A DNA stretch of 36,306 nt from an uncultured Clostridia bacterium (GTDB taxonomy: Bacteria > Bacillota > Clostridia > TANB77 > CAG-508): NCBI GenBank assembly GCA_947628115.1, contig CANQYS010000015.1:1-36306 (forward strand). The letters run 5' to 3'. This document shows, piece by piece, positions 1-7,506 of the stretch. Below the pieces are notes generated by a model. The model saw nothing but the letters and a program-made list of their open reading frames with translations, was not told the origin of the DNA and did no database searches. Position numbers and translations under genes: made by a program. The number at the start of each line of letters is the position of its first letter. The first letter of the stretch is position 1.

Positions 1-81
1 TCTCCAATTTATTTTTGAGTACGAATACTTCAAAGTATTCTCTTAAAGGATTTTATTGTTTATTTTTCAATGTACTTTTAT

Positions 82-100
82 GTTCTCTTATTTAGAGAAC
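82..100 (-). promoter_or_regulatory. Palindrome at the transcription start, candidate operator or leader hairpin
   Basis: GTTCTCT and AGAGAAC form a 7-bp inverted repeat with a 5-base AT loop, lying at about +1 to +19 of the promoter at 108-136. The position suits a repressor operator, but it could also be an RNA hairpin that stabilises the mRNA. A second short inverted repeat (GAATACTT / AAGTATTC type) lies near 22-40 in the same leader. The regulator is not identified. Confidence 0.45.
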
Positions 101-107
101 GTTCATA

Positions 108-136
108 ATTATACTACCCAAGTTTTTATTTGTCAA
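108..136 (-). promoter_or_regulatory. Strong sigma-A type promoter for a gene left of the window
   Basis: Read on the minus strand, a perfect TTGACA (131-136) and a perfect TATAAT (108-113) are separated by 17 bases. Transcription would start near position 101 and run out of the window. The last bases at the left edge (1-5, minus strand GGAGA) look like the ribosome binding site of the driven gene, whose coding region is not visible. Confidence 0.8.
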
Positions 137-340
137 CACTTTTTTTAAATTTTTTTTAATAATTTTGAGTGCAAAAAAAATTAGCAATTTTTCAGTTCTA
201 AGTTTAATTTTTTATGCCCTAATATTACTAATTTTATAAACTTATTTATAAAATATGTCTTCATATTACTTGGTACTTTTTAATAATACCATTTTTATTT
301 ACAAATGTCAACATAATTTTAAATATTTTTTACTGGAATT
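137..340. other. AT-rich intergenic stretch, no gene seen
   Basis: Homopolymer-rich AT sequence between the promoter of the off-window gene and the end of the CofE-like gene. The short plus-strand reading frame that starts near 255 is antisense to the gene at 341-1048 and has no ribosome binding site. I see no gene, clear terminator or RNA here. Confidence 0.6.
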
Positions 341-1048
341 TTATTCCTCTTCTTTTTTCTCTCTAATTAATATAATTGGTGTTAATTCTTTTCCTTGTCC
401 TGAAGGATTATCCTTTATTAATTCCTTTAATTCTTCTTGGCTTAACTCTATATCTGAAGAATAACCTAATACTTCTTGTCCTAAATCATTTGCGTCTACA
501 ATCATACAACTAATGCCCAATTTTTCTTTTATTTCATTACATACCCCATTTGGATTTTCTGGTATTTTTATTCCAATATCTCCATATTCTTTCCATACAT
601 GATCATAAAATCCATCTAATCCGCTTACTTCTTGTCCTACTATTTTATAAAATACTCCTCTTTTTCCAAACAATTTAGTAACTGCACTTGCAAGACTTGC
701 CCACAAAACTTTTAATAATCCGACTGTATCTATTGCGTATTGCATTTTTATTGTTTCTCCTACTCCAATTCCAGCACTTGTTTTTGATGCAAATTTTGAT
801 AAAAATTTTGCCCAAAATCCTATTTTTACATCTTCTCTCTTTACAACTCTATTTTGGCATAAAGCTATTATTTTTTCGCTACTAGAAACTATATCCCCTT
901 CTTGATATATTGGACTTACATATTCTTTAAAAATATCTATATAGCTTTCTCCTTGTTTTACAAATCTAGTTTTTATTGCATGTCTCATATATGTTTTTCC
1001 ATTTACTTCTATTTCTATGCTTTTTCCTTCATTGGCAAAGAACTCCAT
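341..1048 (-). CDS. F420-0:gamma-glutamyl ligase-like (CofE fold) protein
   Basis: A 235-residue soluble protein that looks like the CofE / F420-0:gamma-glutamyl ligase family, which many Firmicutes carry although they make no F420. Seen: an N-terminal beta-rich part with RHAIKTRFVKQGE, a glycine-rich helix-like middle (AGIGVGETIKMQYAIDTVG, about residues 91-109), and the C-terminal stretch ENPNGVCNEIKEKLGI followed by MIVDANDLGQEVLGYS (about 160-195), both typical of the family's substrate-binding half. The start at 1048 has AGGTGAT five bases upstream. The protein ends in a charged EKKEEE tail. True substrate is unknown; family members without F420 may be amide ligases of other metabolites. 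It stands alone, with its own 5' region shared with the divergent YlmC/YmxH-type gene. Family call moderately sure; substrate not. Confidence 0.65.
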   Translation of the reverse strand: MEFFANEGKSIEIEVNGKTYMRHAIKTRFVKQGESYIDIFKEYVSPIYQEGDIVSSSEKIIALCQNRVVKREDVKIGFWAKFLSKFASKTSAGIGVGETIKMQYAIDTVGLLKVLWASLASAVTKLFGKRGVFYKIVGQEVSGLDGFYDHVWKEYGDIGIKIPENPNGVCNEIKEKLGISCMIVDANDLGQEVLGYSSDIELSQEELKELIKDNPSGQGKELTPIILIREKKEEE

Positions 1049-1200
1049 ATGACTATCACCTCTAAATTAATTTTATATTATTATAATCTAAGTTTTTTAT
1101 TTTATCAATATTATATAAATAAATTGTAGTTTGTTTTATATAACATTTTTCATATTTACATGAATATACTTTTATTAGATTTTATATTCAGGAGATGTAT

Positions 1201-1434
1201 ATGGGTACAAAGGGACTAGATTTTAAACATAAAGAAGTAATTAATATAAATGATGGAAAAAGGCTTGGTTTTGTTCAGGATGTAACTGCTGATTTGGAAA
1301 GTGGAGTAATTACATCTATTATTGTTCCAGGAAATTCTAAACTATTTAATATGTTTTCTGGAAGTAACGATATTGTAATTCCATGGCAAAATATAAAATG
1401 TATTGGAGATGATGTAATTCTAGTTGAAATTTAA
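1201..1434 (+). CDS. YlmC/YmxH family PRC-barrel protein
   Basis: A 77-residue protein of the YlmC/YmxH family, small PRC-barrel proteins linked to sporulation in Firmicutes. Seen: a beta-rich pattern with DGKRLGFVQDVTADLESG followed by SIIVPG and IPWQNIKCIGDDVILVE, which matches the family signature closely. The ATG at 1201 is preferred over the one at 1195 because the AGGAG at 1190-1194 touches the first ATG but sits six bases from the second. It converges on sigG, with which it shares a bidirectional terminator; YlmC-type genes are usual neighbours of sigG in clostridia, which supports both calls. Exact function is unknown. Confidence 0.85.
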   Translation: MGTKGLDFKHKEVININDGKRLGFVQDVTADLESGVITSIIVPGNSKLFNMFSGSNDIVIPWQNIKCIGDDVILVEI

Positions 1435-1487
1435 AAAATAAACAATATAAAATAAAATGCACAATTTATTTTACATTGTTTATTTTT
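1434..1487. terminator. Bidirectional terminator between ylmC-like gene and sigG
   Basis: Arms of 23 bases (1434-1456 and 1465-1487) pair with one mismatch around an 8-base loop; the arms are A-rich then T-rich, so either strand gives a hairpin followed by U residues. It lies between two convergent genes and overlaps the sigG stop codon. Confidence 0.8.
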
Positions 1488-2261
1488 ATTTATATAATTT
1501 TTTTATTCTATCTATCGCACTTTTTTCTAGTCTTGATACCTGTGCTTGTGATATTCCTATTTCTTCTGCCACTTCCATTTGAGTTCTTCCATCAAAGAAC
1601 CTTTTTGAAATTATTGTTTTTTCCCTTTTGTTTAGTTTTTTCATTGCCTCTGTTATTGTTATATTTTCTGCCCATAATTCATCTGTATTTTTAGAATCTT
1701 TTATTTGATCCATTATATATATACTATCACTTCCATCATTATATATAGGTTCCTGTAATGACATTGGATCTTGTATTGCATCCAAGCTTACAACAATTTC
1801 TTCTTTTGCAACACCTAGTTCTTTTGCAATTTGTTCTATTGTTGGCTCTTTTTGAGTTTCTTTTACAATTCTTTCTTTTGTTTGAAGTGCTTTATATGCT
1901 AAATCTCTCATTGATCTACTTACTCTTATTGGGTTATTATCTCTTAAATATCTTCTTATTTCTCCGTATTATCATTGGTACAGCATATGTGCTAAATTGT
2001 ACATTTAATGTTATATCAAAATTATCTATTGCTTTTATTAAACCAACGCATCCTATTTGAAATAAGTCATCAGAACTTTCTCCGTCTTCCACCAAATCTT
2101 TGTACTACACTTAAAACTAACCTTAAATTTCCATTTATAAATTTTTCCCTTGCTTCTCCATCTCCATCTTTTATTTTTCTTAGTAGTTCATTTTTTTCTT
2201 CATTTGATAGCACAGGTAATCTTGCAGTATTAACACCACATATTTCTACCTTGTTAATCAA
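1486..2261 (-). CDS. sigG: RNA polymerase sporulation sigma factor SigG, read through two +1 shifts at CGG
   Basis: Forespore-specific sigma-70 family factor. The N-terminal frame (2261 down to 2085) gives NKVEICGVNTARLPVL, the SigG hallmark, and NGNLRLVLSVVQRF of region 2. A +1 step at CGG (2082-2084) gives DDLFQIGCVGLIKAIDNFD and STYAVPMII; a second +1 step at CGG (1964-1966) gives GEIRRYLRDNNPIRVSRS, region 3, and region 4 with the helix-turn-helix TQMEVAEEIGISQAQVSRLE. The combined product is 257 residues, against about 260 in Bacillus subtilis, with every conserved block in order. Without shifts the first frame stops four codons after CGG (TGA) and the second also stops soon. Start is TTG at 2261 behind a perfect AAGGAGGT. 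All regions remain conserved, so this does not look like a decaying pseudogene. Two sequencing errors are the alternative, but both falling on in-frame CGG makes that unlikely. Confidence 0.9.
1964..1966 (-). other. CGG +1 frameshift site 2 (sigG)
   Basis: In the frame set by site 1, exactly 39 codons later, the sequence reads CCA ATG ATA ATA CGG AGA AAT and then stops. Skipping the C at 1966 gives ATA ATA GGA GAA ATA AGA AGA, i.e. I-I-G-E-I-R-R, the invariant SigG sequence after P-M. Confidence 0.85.
2082..2084 (-). other. CGG +1 frameshift site 1 (sigG, codon 60)
   Basis: Zero-frame reading is GGA AGA CGG AGA AAG TTC TGA. Skipping the C at 2084 gives AGA GGA GAA AGT TCT GAT GAC, i.e. R-G-E-S-S-D-D, matching the R-G-E-x-x-D-D-L-F of SigG proteins. 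CGG is exactly in the incoming frame (59 codons after the TTG start). Confidence 0.85.
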
Positions 2262-2275
2262 ATAAAAACCTCCTT

Positions 2276-2322
2276 AGGAAATAATGTTATTTACAGTATT
2301 TCCTTAAATGCATATTTTATAC
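2276..2322 (-). promoter_or_regulatory. sigG leader: inverted repeat beside the RBS and a possible SigF-like promoter
   Basis: AGGAAATA (2276-2283) and TATTTCCT (2297-2304) form an inverted repeat that directly abuts the sigG ribosome binding site (2268-2275), so a hairpin could affect translation; a leader stem-loop has been described for B. subtilis spoIIIG. On the minus strand GTATA (2318-2322) and GGAAATACT (2295-2303), 14 bases apart, loosely resemble a forespore SigF promoter. The two readings partly exclude each other, because the upstream arm would lie at the promoter. Confidence 0.3.
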
Positions 2323-2404
2323 ATTCTATTTAGAAATAGATGTTTGAATATTATTGAAATTTAATTGATTAGTTTTTTACATTTATAATAAATTTATTTC
2401 TATT

Positions 2405-3046
2405 TTAATATACACAAATATTATCTTTTATATTTTCATATTTTGCATCTCCTATTCCTGGAACATTTTTTATATCTTCTATTGTATTAAATTCTCCATT
2501 TTCATTTCTATAATTAATTATTTTTAATGCCGTTGATGGACCAATTCCATTTAAAGTTTCTAATTCTGTCTGTTTTGCTGTATTTATATTTACTTTTTCT
2601 TCTTCTGATTTTTCGCTATTCTCTACTACGTTCTCTCCAGCCTCTTCTGTAATATATTCTTCTTGTTCATATTCGTCATCTATACTTGGTATATAAATTT
2701 TTTGGCCATCCTTTACTGAATATGCTAAATTAACTTTTGATAAATCTGCATATTCTGTTGCTCCTCCAGCTTTATCAATTACATCTGCTAATCTCGCATT
2801 TTTATTTATTTTTATGATACCTGTATTTTCTACTTCCCCTGTAATATGTACAATTATTTCTTCTTCTGCTATTTCTTCTTCATTTATTTCACTAATATTT
2901 TCACTACTAGTATCCTCTTCTAATGTTTCTAACTCTATGTAGTTATATTTTTCTGTTTTTTGAATAATATAATAACCTATAAATATTATCATTATTACAG
3001 CTAATACTAATAAAATTATTTTTTGTTTTTTATTTAAAAATTCCAT
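2405..3046 (-). CDS. comEA: ComEA-like DNA-binding membrane protein
   Basis: A 213-residue protein of the ComEA family, which binds incoming DNA on the outside of the membrane during natural transformation. Seen: one membrane segment at about residues 9-27 (IILLVLAVIMIIFIGYYII), an acidic linker, a SLBB-type domain (about 62-125: IVHITGEVENTGI...GGATEYADLSKVNLAYSVKDGQKIYIP split by short gaps), a second acidic linker, and a C-terminal helix-hairpin-helix pair (VNINTAKQTELETLNGIG then NVPGIGDAKYENIKD). This is the standard Gram-positive order. AGGAGG lies upstream of the ATG at 3046. It stands alone here and is divergent from the carboxypeptidase gene; no comEB or comEC is nearby, so the gene may serve DNA uptake through genes elsewhere. 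Confidence 0.88.
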   Translation of the reverse strand: MEFLNKKQKIILLVLAVIMIIFIGYYIIQKTEKYNYIELETLEEDTSSENISEINEEEIAEEEIIVHITGEVENTGIIKINKNARLADVIDKAGGATEYADLSKVNLAYSVKDGQKIYIPSIDDEYEQEEYITEEAGENVVENSEKSEEEKVNINTAKQTELETLNGIGPSTALKIINYRNENGEFNTIEDIKNVPGIGDAKYENIKDNICVY

Positions 3047-3121
3047 AAAACCTCCTTTTTATATTGTTTTTAGTTTGTTTTTAATATATTATATTAATAG
3101 ATTTTATTATGGGTGGTAAAA

Positions 3122-4366
3122 ATGAAAATTAAAATTTCTATTTTTTTATTTGTATTATTTATTTTTAATGCTTTATTTTATCCTATTATAAGTAATGCCG
3201 AAACAAATCCTCCTAATATTTATTCTCCTGCAGCTATTTTAATGGATTATAATACTGGAAAAATTTTGTATGAAAAAAATATAAACGAAAAAAAATATCC
3301 TGCAAGTCTTACAAAAGTAATGACTGCAATAATTGTTTTAGAAAATTGTAATTTAACCGATATAGCAACTGTTAGCTACGATGCCATTATGTCTATTCCT
3401 CCTGGATATGTTACTGCAAATATTCAAGTTGGAGAAGAATTAACCGTAGAACAACTATTGTATATATTAATAGTAGGTTCTTCTAATGATGCAGCAATTG
3501 TTTTAGCTGAACACGTTTCAGGTTCTGTGCAAGAATTTTGTAATCTTATGAATCAAAAAGCAAAAGAAATAGGTTGTACATCTACAAATTTTGTTAATCC
3601 AAATGGAGAACATGATGAAAATCATTACTCAACTGCTTATGATTTAGCAATAATTACACGATATGCTATGAAAAATGATTTTTTTAGAACCTTATGTTCT
3701 ACAACTTCTTATACTTTACCTATTACTAATAAATATGATAAGAAGGATAGAATATTTACTAATACGAACTCTTTACTACATATAAATAATGATTATTATT
3801 ACAAATATGCTACAGGTGTAAAAACTGGTTTTACAACTCCAGCTGCAAATTGCCTGATTGCATCATCAAATAAAGATAATTTAGAATTAATATCAGTGGT
3901 GCTAGGTGCTGTTCAAACTGACGATGGTTTAAGTCAAAGATATTTAGATACTATATCACTTTTCAATTATGGATATGAAAATTACACATTAAGGGAAGTT
4001 GCTAAAAAAGGTAGTATTGTTCAAACTATTAATGTTAAGAATGCATCTTTAGATACTAAAAAATTAGATCTTGCCGTAGCTAATGATATTTATGCATTAA
4101 CTAAAGCGGAAAATAAAAATTCTTCACTTTTACCTGAGGTAAAAATAAATGATGATGTAAAAGCACCTTTAAAAGAAGGAGATATAGTTGGTACAGTAAA
4201 ATATACTGTTGAGGGAGTAGAATATACCGAAAACTTATTAGCAAGCCATGACGTAAAAAGTTCAAATATTTTTATAGTTGTTTTTCTATTATTGTTTTTA
4301 ATATTTCTTTATTGGTTACTTTTTAAATCTAAACGAAAAAATAAAAAGAATAGAAGAATTAGATAA
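3122..4366 (+). CDS. D-alanyl-D-alanine carboxypeptidase (PBP5-like, S11 family)
   Basis: A 414-residue S11-family serine peptidase that trims the last D-Ala from peptidoglycan stem peptides outside the cell. Seen, counted from the ATG at 3122: signal peptide (residues 1-26, ending S-N-A), active-site SLTK (S62, K65), S-S-N (120-122) and KTG (234-236), in normal order and spacing. A C-terminal beta domain follows, then one membrane segment at about 380-400 and a basic tail. In many S11 enzymes the C-terminus is an amphipathic helix; here it is a full transmembrane helix. The start at 3122 is chosen over GTG at 3113 because GGGTGG sits at the right distance and the signal peptide then begins normally. 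Terminator follows at 4366-4392. Confidence 0.92.
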   Translation: MKIKISIFLFVLFIFNALFYPIISNAETNPPNIYSPAAILMDYNTGKILYEKNINEKKYPASLTKVMTAIIVLENCNLTDIATVSYDAIMSIPPGYVTANIQVGEELTVEQLLYILIVGSSNDAAIVLAEHVSGSVQEFCNLMNQKAKEIGCTSTNFVNPNGEHDENHYSTAYDLAIITRYAMKNDFFRTLCSTTSYTLPITNKYDKKDRIFTNTNSLLHINNDYYYKYATGVKTGFTTPAANCLIASSNKDNLELISVVLGAVQTDDGLSQRYLDTISLFNYGYENYTLREVAKKGSIVQTINVKNASLDTKKLDLAVANDIYALTKAENKNSSLLPEVKINDDVKAPLKEGDIVGTVKYTVEGVEYTENLLASHDVKSSNIFIVVFLLLFLIFLYWLLFKSKRKNKKNRRIR

Positions 4367-4392
4367 AATGGGAGCTTTAATAGCCCCCATTT
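4366..4392. terminator. Bidirectional terminator between carboxypeptidase and LCP genes
   Basis: AAATGGG and CCCATTT with inner GCT/AGC pairs form a hairpin of about 11 bp when read on the minus strand (one G-U pair); on the plus strand one pair is lost. It lies between two convergent stop codons and fills the gap completely. Confidence 0.7.
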
Positions 4393-4393
4393 A

Positions 4394-5410
4394 TTATATT
4401 TGATTTGTTTGATTCTCTATTTCTGTATTTTCTTCTGCTGTAGTAGGCGTTCCTAAAAATAATTCTTGCACTACCTCTTTAATTTCGTCTTCGTCAGCTA
4501 AAAAGAACCATATTCCATTTATACGTTCTGATTCTCCCGGCAATTGTTTTGTTTTAATATTATTTGTATTAAGATTTACTGCATATGGTATATAATCTTT
4601 TAAAGAATTAAAATTCATATTTGTTTTTACATATTTTTTTGTAATATCTACAATACTTCCTATTTCTGTAACATTTTTAAATTGAATTGTTTGTTTTGCA
4701 ATTGCTATTATTACATCTCTTTGTGTTCTCATTCTTCCATAGTCTTCATTTCCATAGTCTAATGAATATGATGTTCCATTATTGTTATGTCTAAATCTTA
4801 CAAGCTGTTCTACTTGTTCTCCATTTAGTTTTTGCATACCTGCTTTTAAATTTATATGCAAATTTTGCGTAGCATCATCATATTTCATGTCTATAGGTAC
4901 GTTAAATTCAACTCCCCCAATTTCATTTACTAATTTAACTACACCTTCTGTATCTATTAAAACATAATATTTAATATTTAGTCCTGTTAACTCATTTACT
5001 GCTTCTACTGTTTTTTCTGGACTTTCCCCTCCATTATATATTGCATTTATTTTATCTGACGTGTTCGCATTTCTTCTACTATCTCCTATAAATGTATCTC
5101 TTGGTATTGAAAGCATTGACGCTTCTTGTGTTTTTGGATCATACGAGCATACTATTATAGTATCTGACATTCCTGTACTTTCACCCATTGCAAGTACATA
5201 TAATTTGTCTAAATTTTTTAATGTTTCCTCATTATGTCCAAAAAGTGCAGCTAGCCAGTTTCCACCTACATCATGAACTCTTTTTGCAAAAAGTCCTCCT
5301 CCTATTGCTAATAATATCAATATAAAAATAAAAATTTTAAGTCCAATGTGTCTTTTTTTCTTGTTTTTTTTATTTTTTGTTTCTTCTTTTGTTTTTTCAT
5401 GTTTTCCCAT
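4394..5410 (-). CDS. LytR-CpsA-Psr (LCP) family cell-wall glycopolymer ligase
   Basis: A 338-residue membrane-anchored LCP protein, the family that attaches teichoic acids or capsular polymers to peptidoglycan on the cell surface. Seen: a lysine-rich cytoplasmic start, one membrane helix (about residues 24-42), then the LCP core with the signature MLSIPRDTFIG, DKINAIYNGG, IGGVEFNVPIDM and RFRHNN...GRMRTQRDVI. The arginines in PRD and in the RFRH and RMRTQRD motifs are those that bind the polyprenyl pyrophosphate head group. The glutamine- and threonine-rich tail is weakly conserved. ATG at 5410 has a GGAGTGGTG stretch just upstream and the gene has its own promoter at 5443-5471. Which polymer it handles cannot be told. 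Confidence 0.92.
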   Translation of the reverse strand: MGKHEKTKEETKNKKNKKKRHIGLKIFIFILILLAIGGGLFAKRVHDVGGNWLAALFGHNEETLKNLDKLYVLAMGESTGMSDTIIVCSYDPKTQEASMLSIPRDTFIGDSRRNANTSDKINAIYNGGESPEKTVEAVNELTGLNIKYYVLIDTEGVVKLVNEIGGVEFNVPIDMKYDDATQNLHINLKAGMQKLNGEQVEQLVRFRHNNNGTSYSLDYGNEDYGRMRTQRDVIIAIAKQTIQFKNVTEIGSIVDITKKYVKTNMNFNSLKDYIPYAVNLNTNNIKTKQLPGESERINGIWFFLADEDEIKEVVQELFLGTPTTAEENTEIENQTNQI

Positions 5411-5442
5411 TTTTCACCACTCCTATTTATAATGCATTTTAT

Positions 5443-5471
5443 AGTATAACAAATATTAATACAAATATCAA
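5443..5471 (-). promoter_or_regulatory. Promoter of the LCP gene
   Basis: Minus strand TTGATA (5466-5471) and TATACT (5443-5448) with a 17-base spacer, starting transcription about 25 bases ahead of the LCP start codon. Between here and the cvpA-like stop (5612) there is one short G+C-richer block (5529-5554) that I cannot explain. Confidence 0.65.
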
Positions 5472-5611
5472 CAATTTATTCTATAAAATTTAGGTTATTA
5501 ATCAGATTTAAAATTTTTTCAAAATTTTGGCGGTAAAATAACGGGCGTGGGTTTTAAAATAAATTTAAATAGTCATACACAAAAGAAAGTCCACTGTTGT
5601 TCCTTTATTAT

Positions 5612-6233
5612 TTAAAAAATAATATTTAATAATATATTATTATTATAAATTTGCTTTGTTATAATTGAATTATTTATTTCATTAGATATATCTTGTTTTA
5701 TTAATGGAGAAACCAAATAAACAACTGCTAATATAACATATACTATTAATATACCTTTTAACAATCCATACACTATGCCGTCCAGCTTTATTTATCTGCT
5801 TTAATATAGGCAAGTTTGTAATTAAGTCTGTAAGTACTGTTATAAATTTTAGAACTATTTTTATAACAATATATAAAATTAGTAGAACTACTGTTTCTAT
5901 TAATTTTATAGAAAAAGTATTTGCTATTTCTTCTATAGTAGTATTTGCCTCTCCAATAATTTTACTTGTTAGAGAATCTTCTATAACTATTTCTTCATTT
6001 TGTTCTATTCCATCTGGAGTTATTTTTTGAATAATAGTATTTTTAATATTATCATCTATTGATGTTTTACTTATTATTACATTACTTATAGGTTTGTATA
6101 AAATTAAAGCAACTATAATAGCTATAAAAAATGACAGTATTTTAATTGCAGCTTTTACTAATCCTTGCTTATATCCTAAAAATGTAAATAAAGCTAATAT
6201 TCCAACTACTAATAAATCAAATATAATCCACAT
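5612..6233 (-). CDS. CvpA-like integral membrane protein, read through a +1 shift at CGG
   Basis: Colicin V production family (CvpA) membrane protein of 206 residues once the frame is repaired. Seen: four hydrophobic segments; TM1 begins IFDLLVVGILALFTFLGY followed by the family hallmark KQGLVKA, TM2 is FFIAIIVALILY, TM3 spans the KLIETVVLLILYIVIKIVLK region, and TM4 lies after the shift. The zero frame holds up to LPILKQINKAG, then meets CGG (5778-5780). Dropping the C gives G-I-V-Y-G-L-L-K-G and a proper last helix (ILIVYVILAVVYLVSP), ending TAA at 5612. The unshifted frame instead gives an arginine-, cysteine-rich tail without family likeness. It is last in a minus-strand cluster, 12 bases after the beta-propeller-like gene. 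Role of CvpA proteins in Firmicutes is uncertain (envelope or biofilm related). Confidence 0.82.
5778..5780 (-). other. CGG +1 frameshift site 3 (cvpA-like, codon 152)
   Basis: Zero frame: AAA GCT GGA CGG CAT AGT. Skipping C at 5780: GGA GGC ATA GTG TAT GGA, i.e. A-G-G-I-V-Y-G, the usual CvpA sequence at the start of the last helix. The CGG is exactly in the frame of the ATG at 6233 (151 codons upstream). Confidence 0.8.
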
Positions 6234-6245
6234 ATTAACATCTCC

Positions 6246-7448
6246 TTATAATGGAATTACTTCTATTTTATTTTTTGAAACAATTCCTGCAATATTATCT
6301 CCTAATACTATTTTTTGTATTTCCTGATAAGATTTATATTCTTTTATTAACCAACCATTATCGTTTATAAATATAGCACTTGTTCCTAAATTTATAGCTA
6401 TAACATTATTTTGCACATAAATTGCTTTAGGTACATTTTCTATAGCATATGTTACTGTATCATTTGTATTACTGTTAATTATTTGAATTTCTGATTCTGC
6501 AAATAATCCTGAAGATTTTTTTACAATTTTTACAATTTTTGATGATATATTTATGTCTGAAAATAATACATCTTCATTTTCAAAGCTTAATAATTCAGTA
6601 TTATTATCTTCATTTAACATATCTATATGTTTATCGTACATACATAATAATTCATTTTTACTTTGATATTTAATATTTATTATTAAATCATCTGCTTTAG
6701 CTAAATGTACATATTTAATTGCATCTGATGGATTCTGCTTAGCTTCTTCTAATGATATAATTTTAACACTTGATTGTATTACTATTCCAGAAAAATTTGT
6801 TTCTGCTATTGCTAAATATTTATTATCATTTGAAATATCTGAATCTACTACATTTGTAGTAAATAAATATGTTTTAAAAAGTTCATTACCTTTAGAATCG
6901 AAAGTTTGTACTACTGTTTTACAACTTGTACCTGATATTATTACTGATACATATCCATTTTTATTAACATTAATACTACTTATATTTCCTTCTATTTCAT
7001 TTTGCCAGACTATATTTTTATTGTTTATTAAATATAATTTTTGTCCATTTTTTTCTGCTATTGCTAAATAGTCGCCATTTGTTTCATATATAGGGGAAGA
7101 TATTTCCACATCCAAATTCGATTCTTCATTTGCTGCTCTATTATATAATTTTAATTTATTTTGTTCTAAAATAGCAATATACTTGCTATAAGCAAATGTA
7201 TTAATATTTTCGTTTGATTCTAATTTTATTGTTGGAAGGTTATTTTCATATATTTCTTTTCTAAACAAATACTTATCTAAGATTTTTCTACATTTTTCAT
7301 TTGTAGTGTATAAAACAATAGAAACTACAAGTAAAATAATACAAAGTATAATAAATATTACTTTCCACACTTTTTTTTTGTTTATTTCTTTTTTTAATTT
7401 GTTTGATTCTTTGTTATTTTTTAATCCATTAAACATATAATATTTCAT
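6246..7448 (-). CDS. Membrane-anchored beta-propeller-like protein (DUF5711-like)
   Basis: A 400-residue protein: a short basic cytoplasmic start, one membrane helix at about residues 28-48 (VWKVIFIILCIILLVVSIVL), then an extracytoplasmic beta-strand-rich region. The pattern of repeated strands such as YIAILEQNKLKLYN, YLAIAEKNGQKLYLINN and NKYLAIAETNFSGIVIQ suggests a WD40-like propeller of the DUF5711 kind, which is found beside CvpA genes in clostridia (recognised from memory, not searched). No catalytic motif is seen. ATG at 7448 has an AAGGTG upstream. Spacing is 58 bases after the ykvI-like gene and 12 before the cvpA-like gene, so the three likely form an operon. Function unknown; a scaffold or sensor at the membrane surface is possible. 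Confidence 0.6.
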   Translation of the reverse strand: MKYYMFNGLKNNKESNKLKKEINKKKVWKVIFIILCIILLVVSIVLYTTNEKCRKILDKYLFRKEIYENNLPTIKLESNENINTFAYSKYIAILEQNKLKLYNRAANEESNLDVEISSPIYETNGDYLAIAEKNGQKLYLINNKNIVWQNEIEGNISSINVNKNGYVSVIISGTSCKTVVQTFDSKGNELFKTYLFTTNVVDSDISNDNKYLAIAETNFSGIVIQSSVKIISLEEAKQNPSDAIKYVHLAKADDLIINIKYQSKNELLCMYDKHIDMLNEDNNTELLSFENEDVLFSDINISSKIVKIVKKSSGLFAESEIQIINSNTNDTVTYAIENVPKAIYVQNNVIAINLGTSAIFINDNGWLIKEYKSYQEIQKIVLGDNIAGIVSKNKIEVIPL

Positions 7449-7506
7449 TTTTTATACACCTTTTTTCATATGTTTAACAATATACTATCAAACCAATATA
7501 ACTTTT

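Noticed and set aside
101..136. LexA operator at the first promoter
   Set aside because: GAACGTTC lacks the four-base spacer of the Gram-positive LexA box GAAC-N4-GTTC, so I do not assign it.
2082..2084. prfB-like frameshift with an upstream Shine-Dalgarno stimulator
   Set aside because: Site 1 has a GGTGGA stretch nearby, but the other three sites have no comparable element, so it is not a shared feature.
1486..2261. sigG as an ordinary pseudogene with two frameshifts
   Set aside because: Both breaks are the same kind of event at in-frame CGG, all functional blocks are conserved, and two other genes show the same signature. The CGG model explains all four with one cause.
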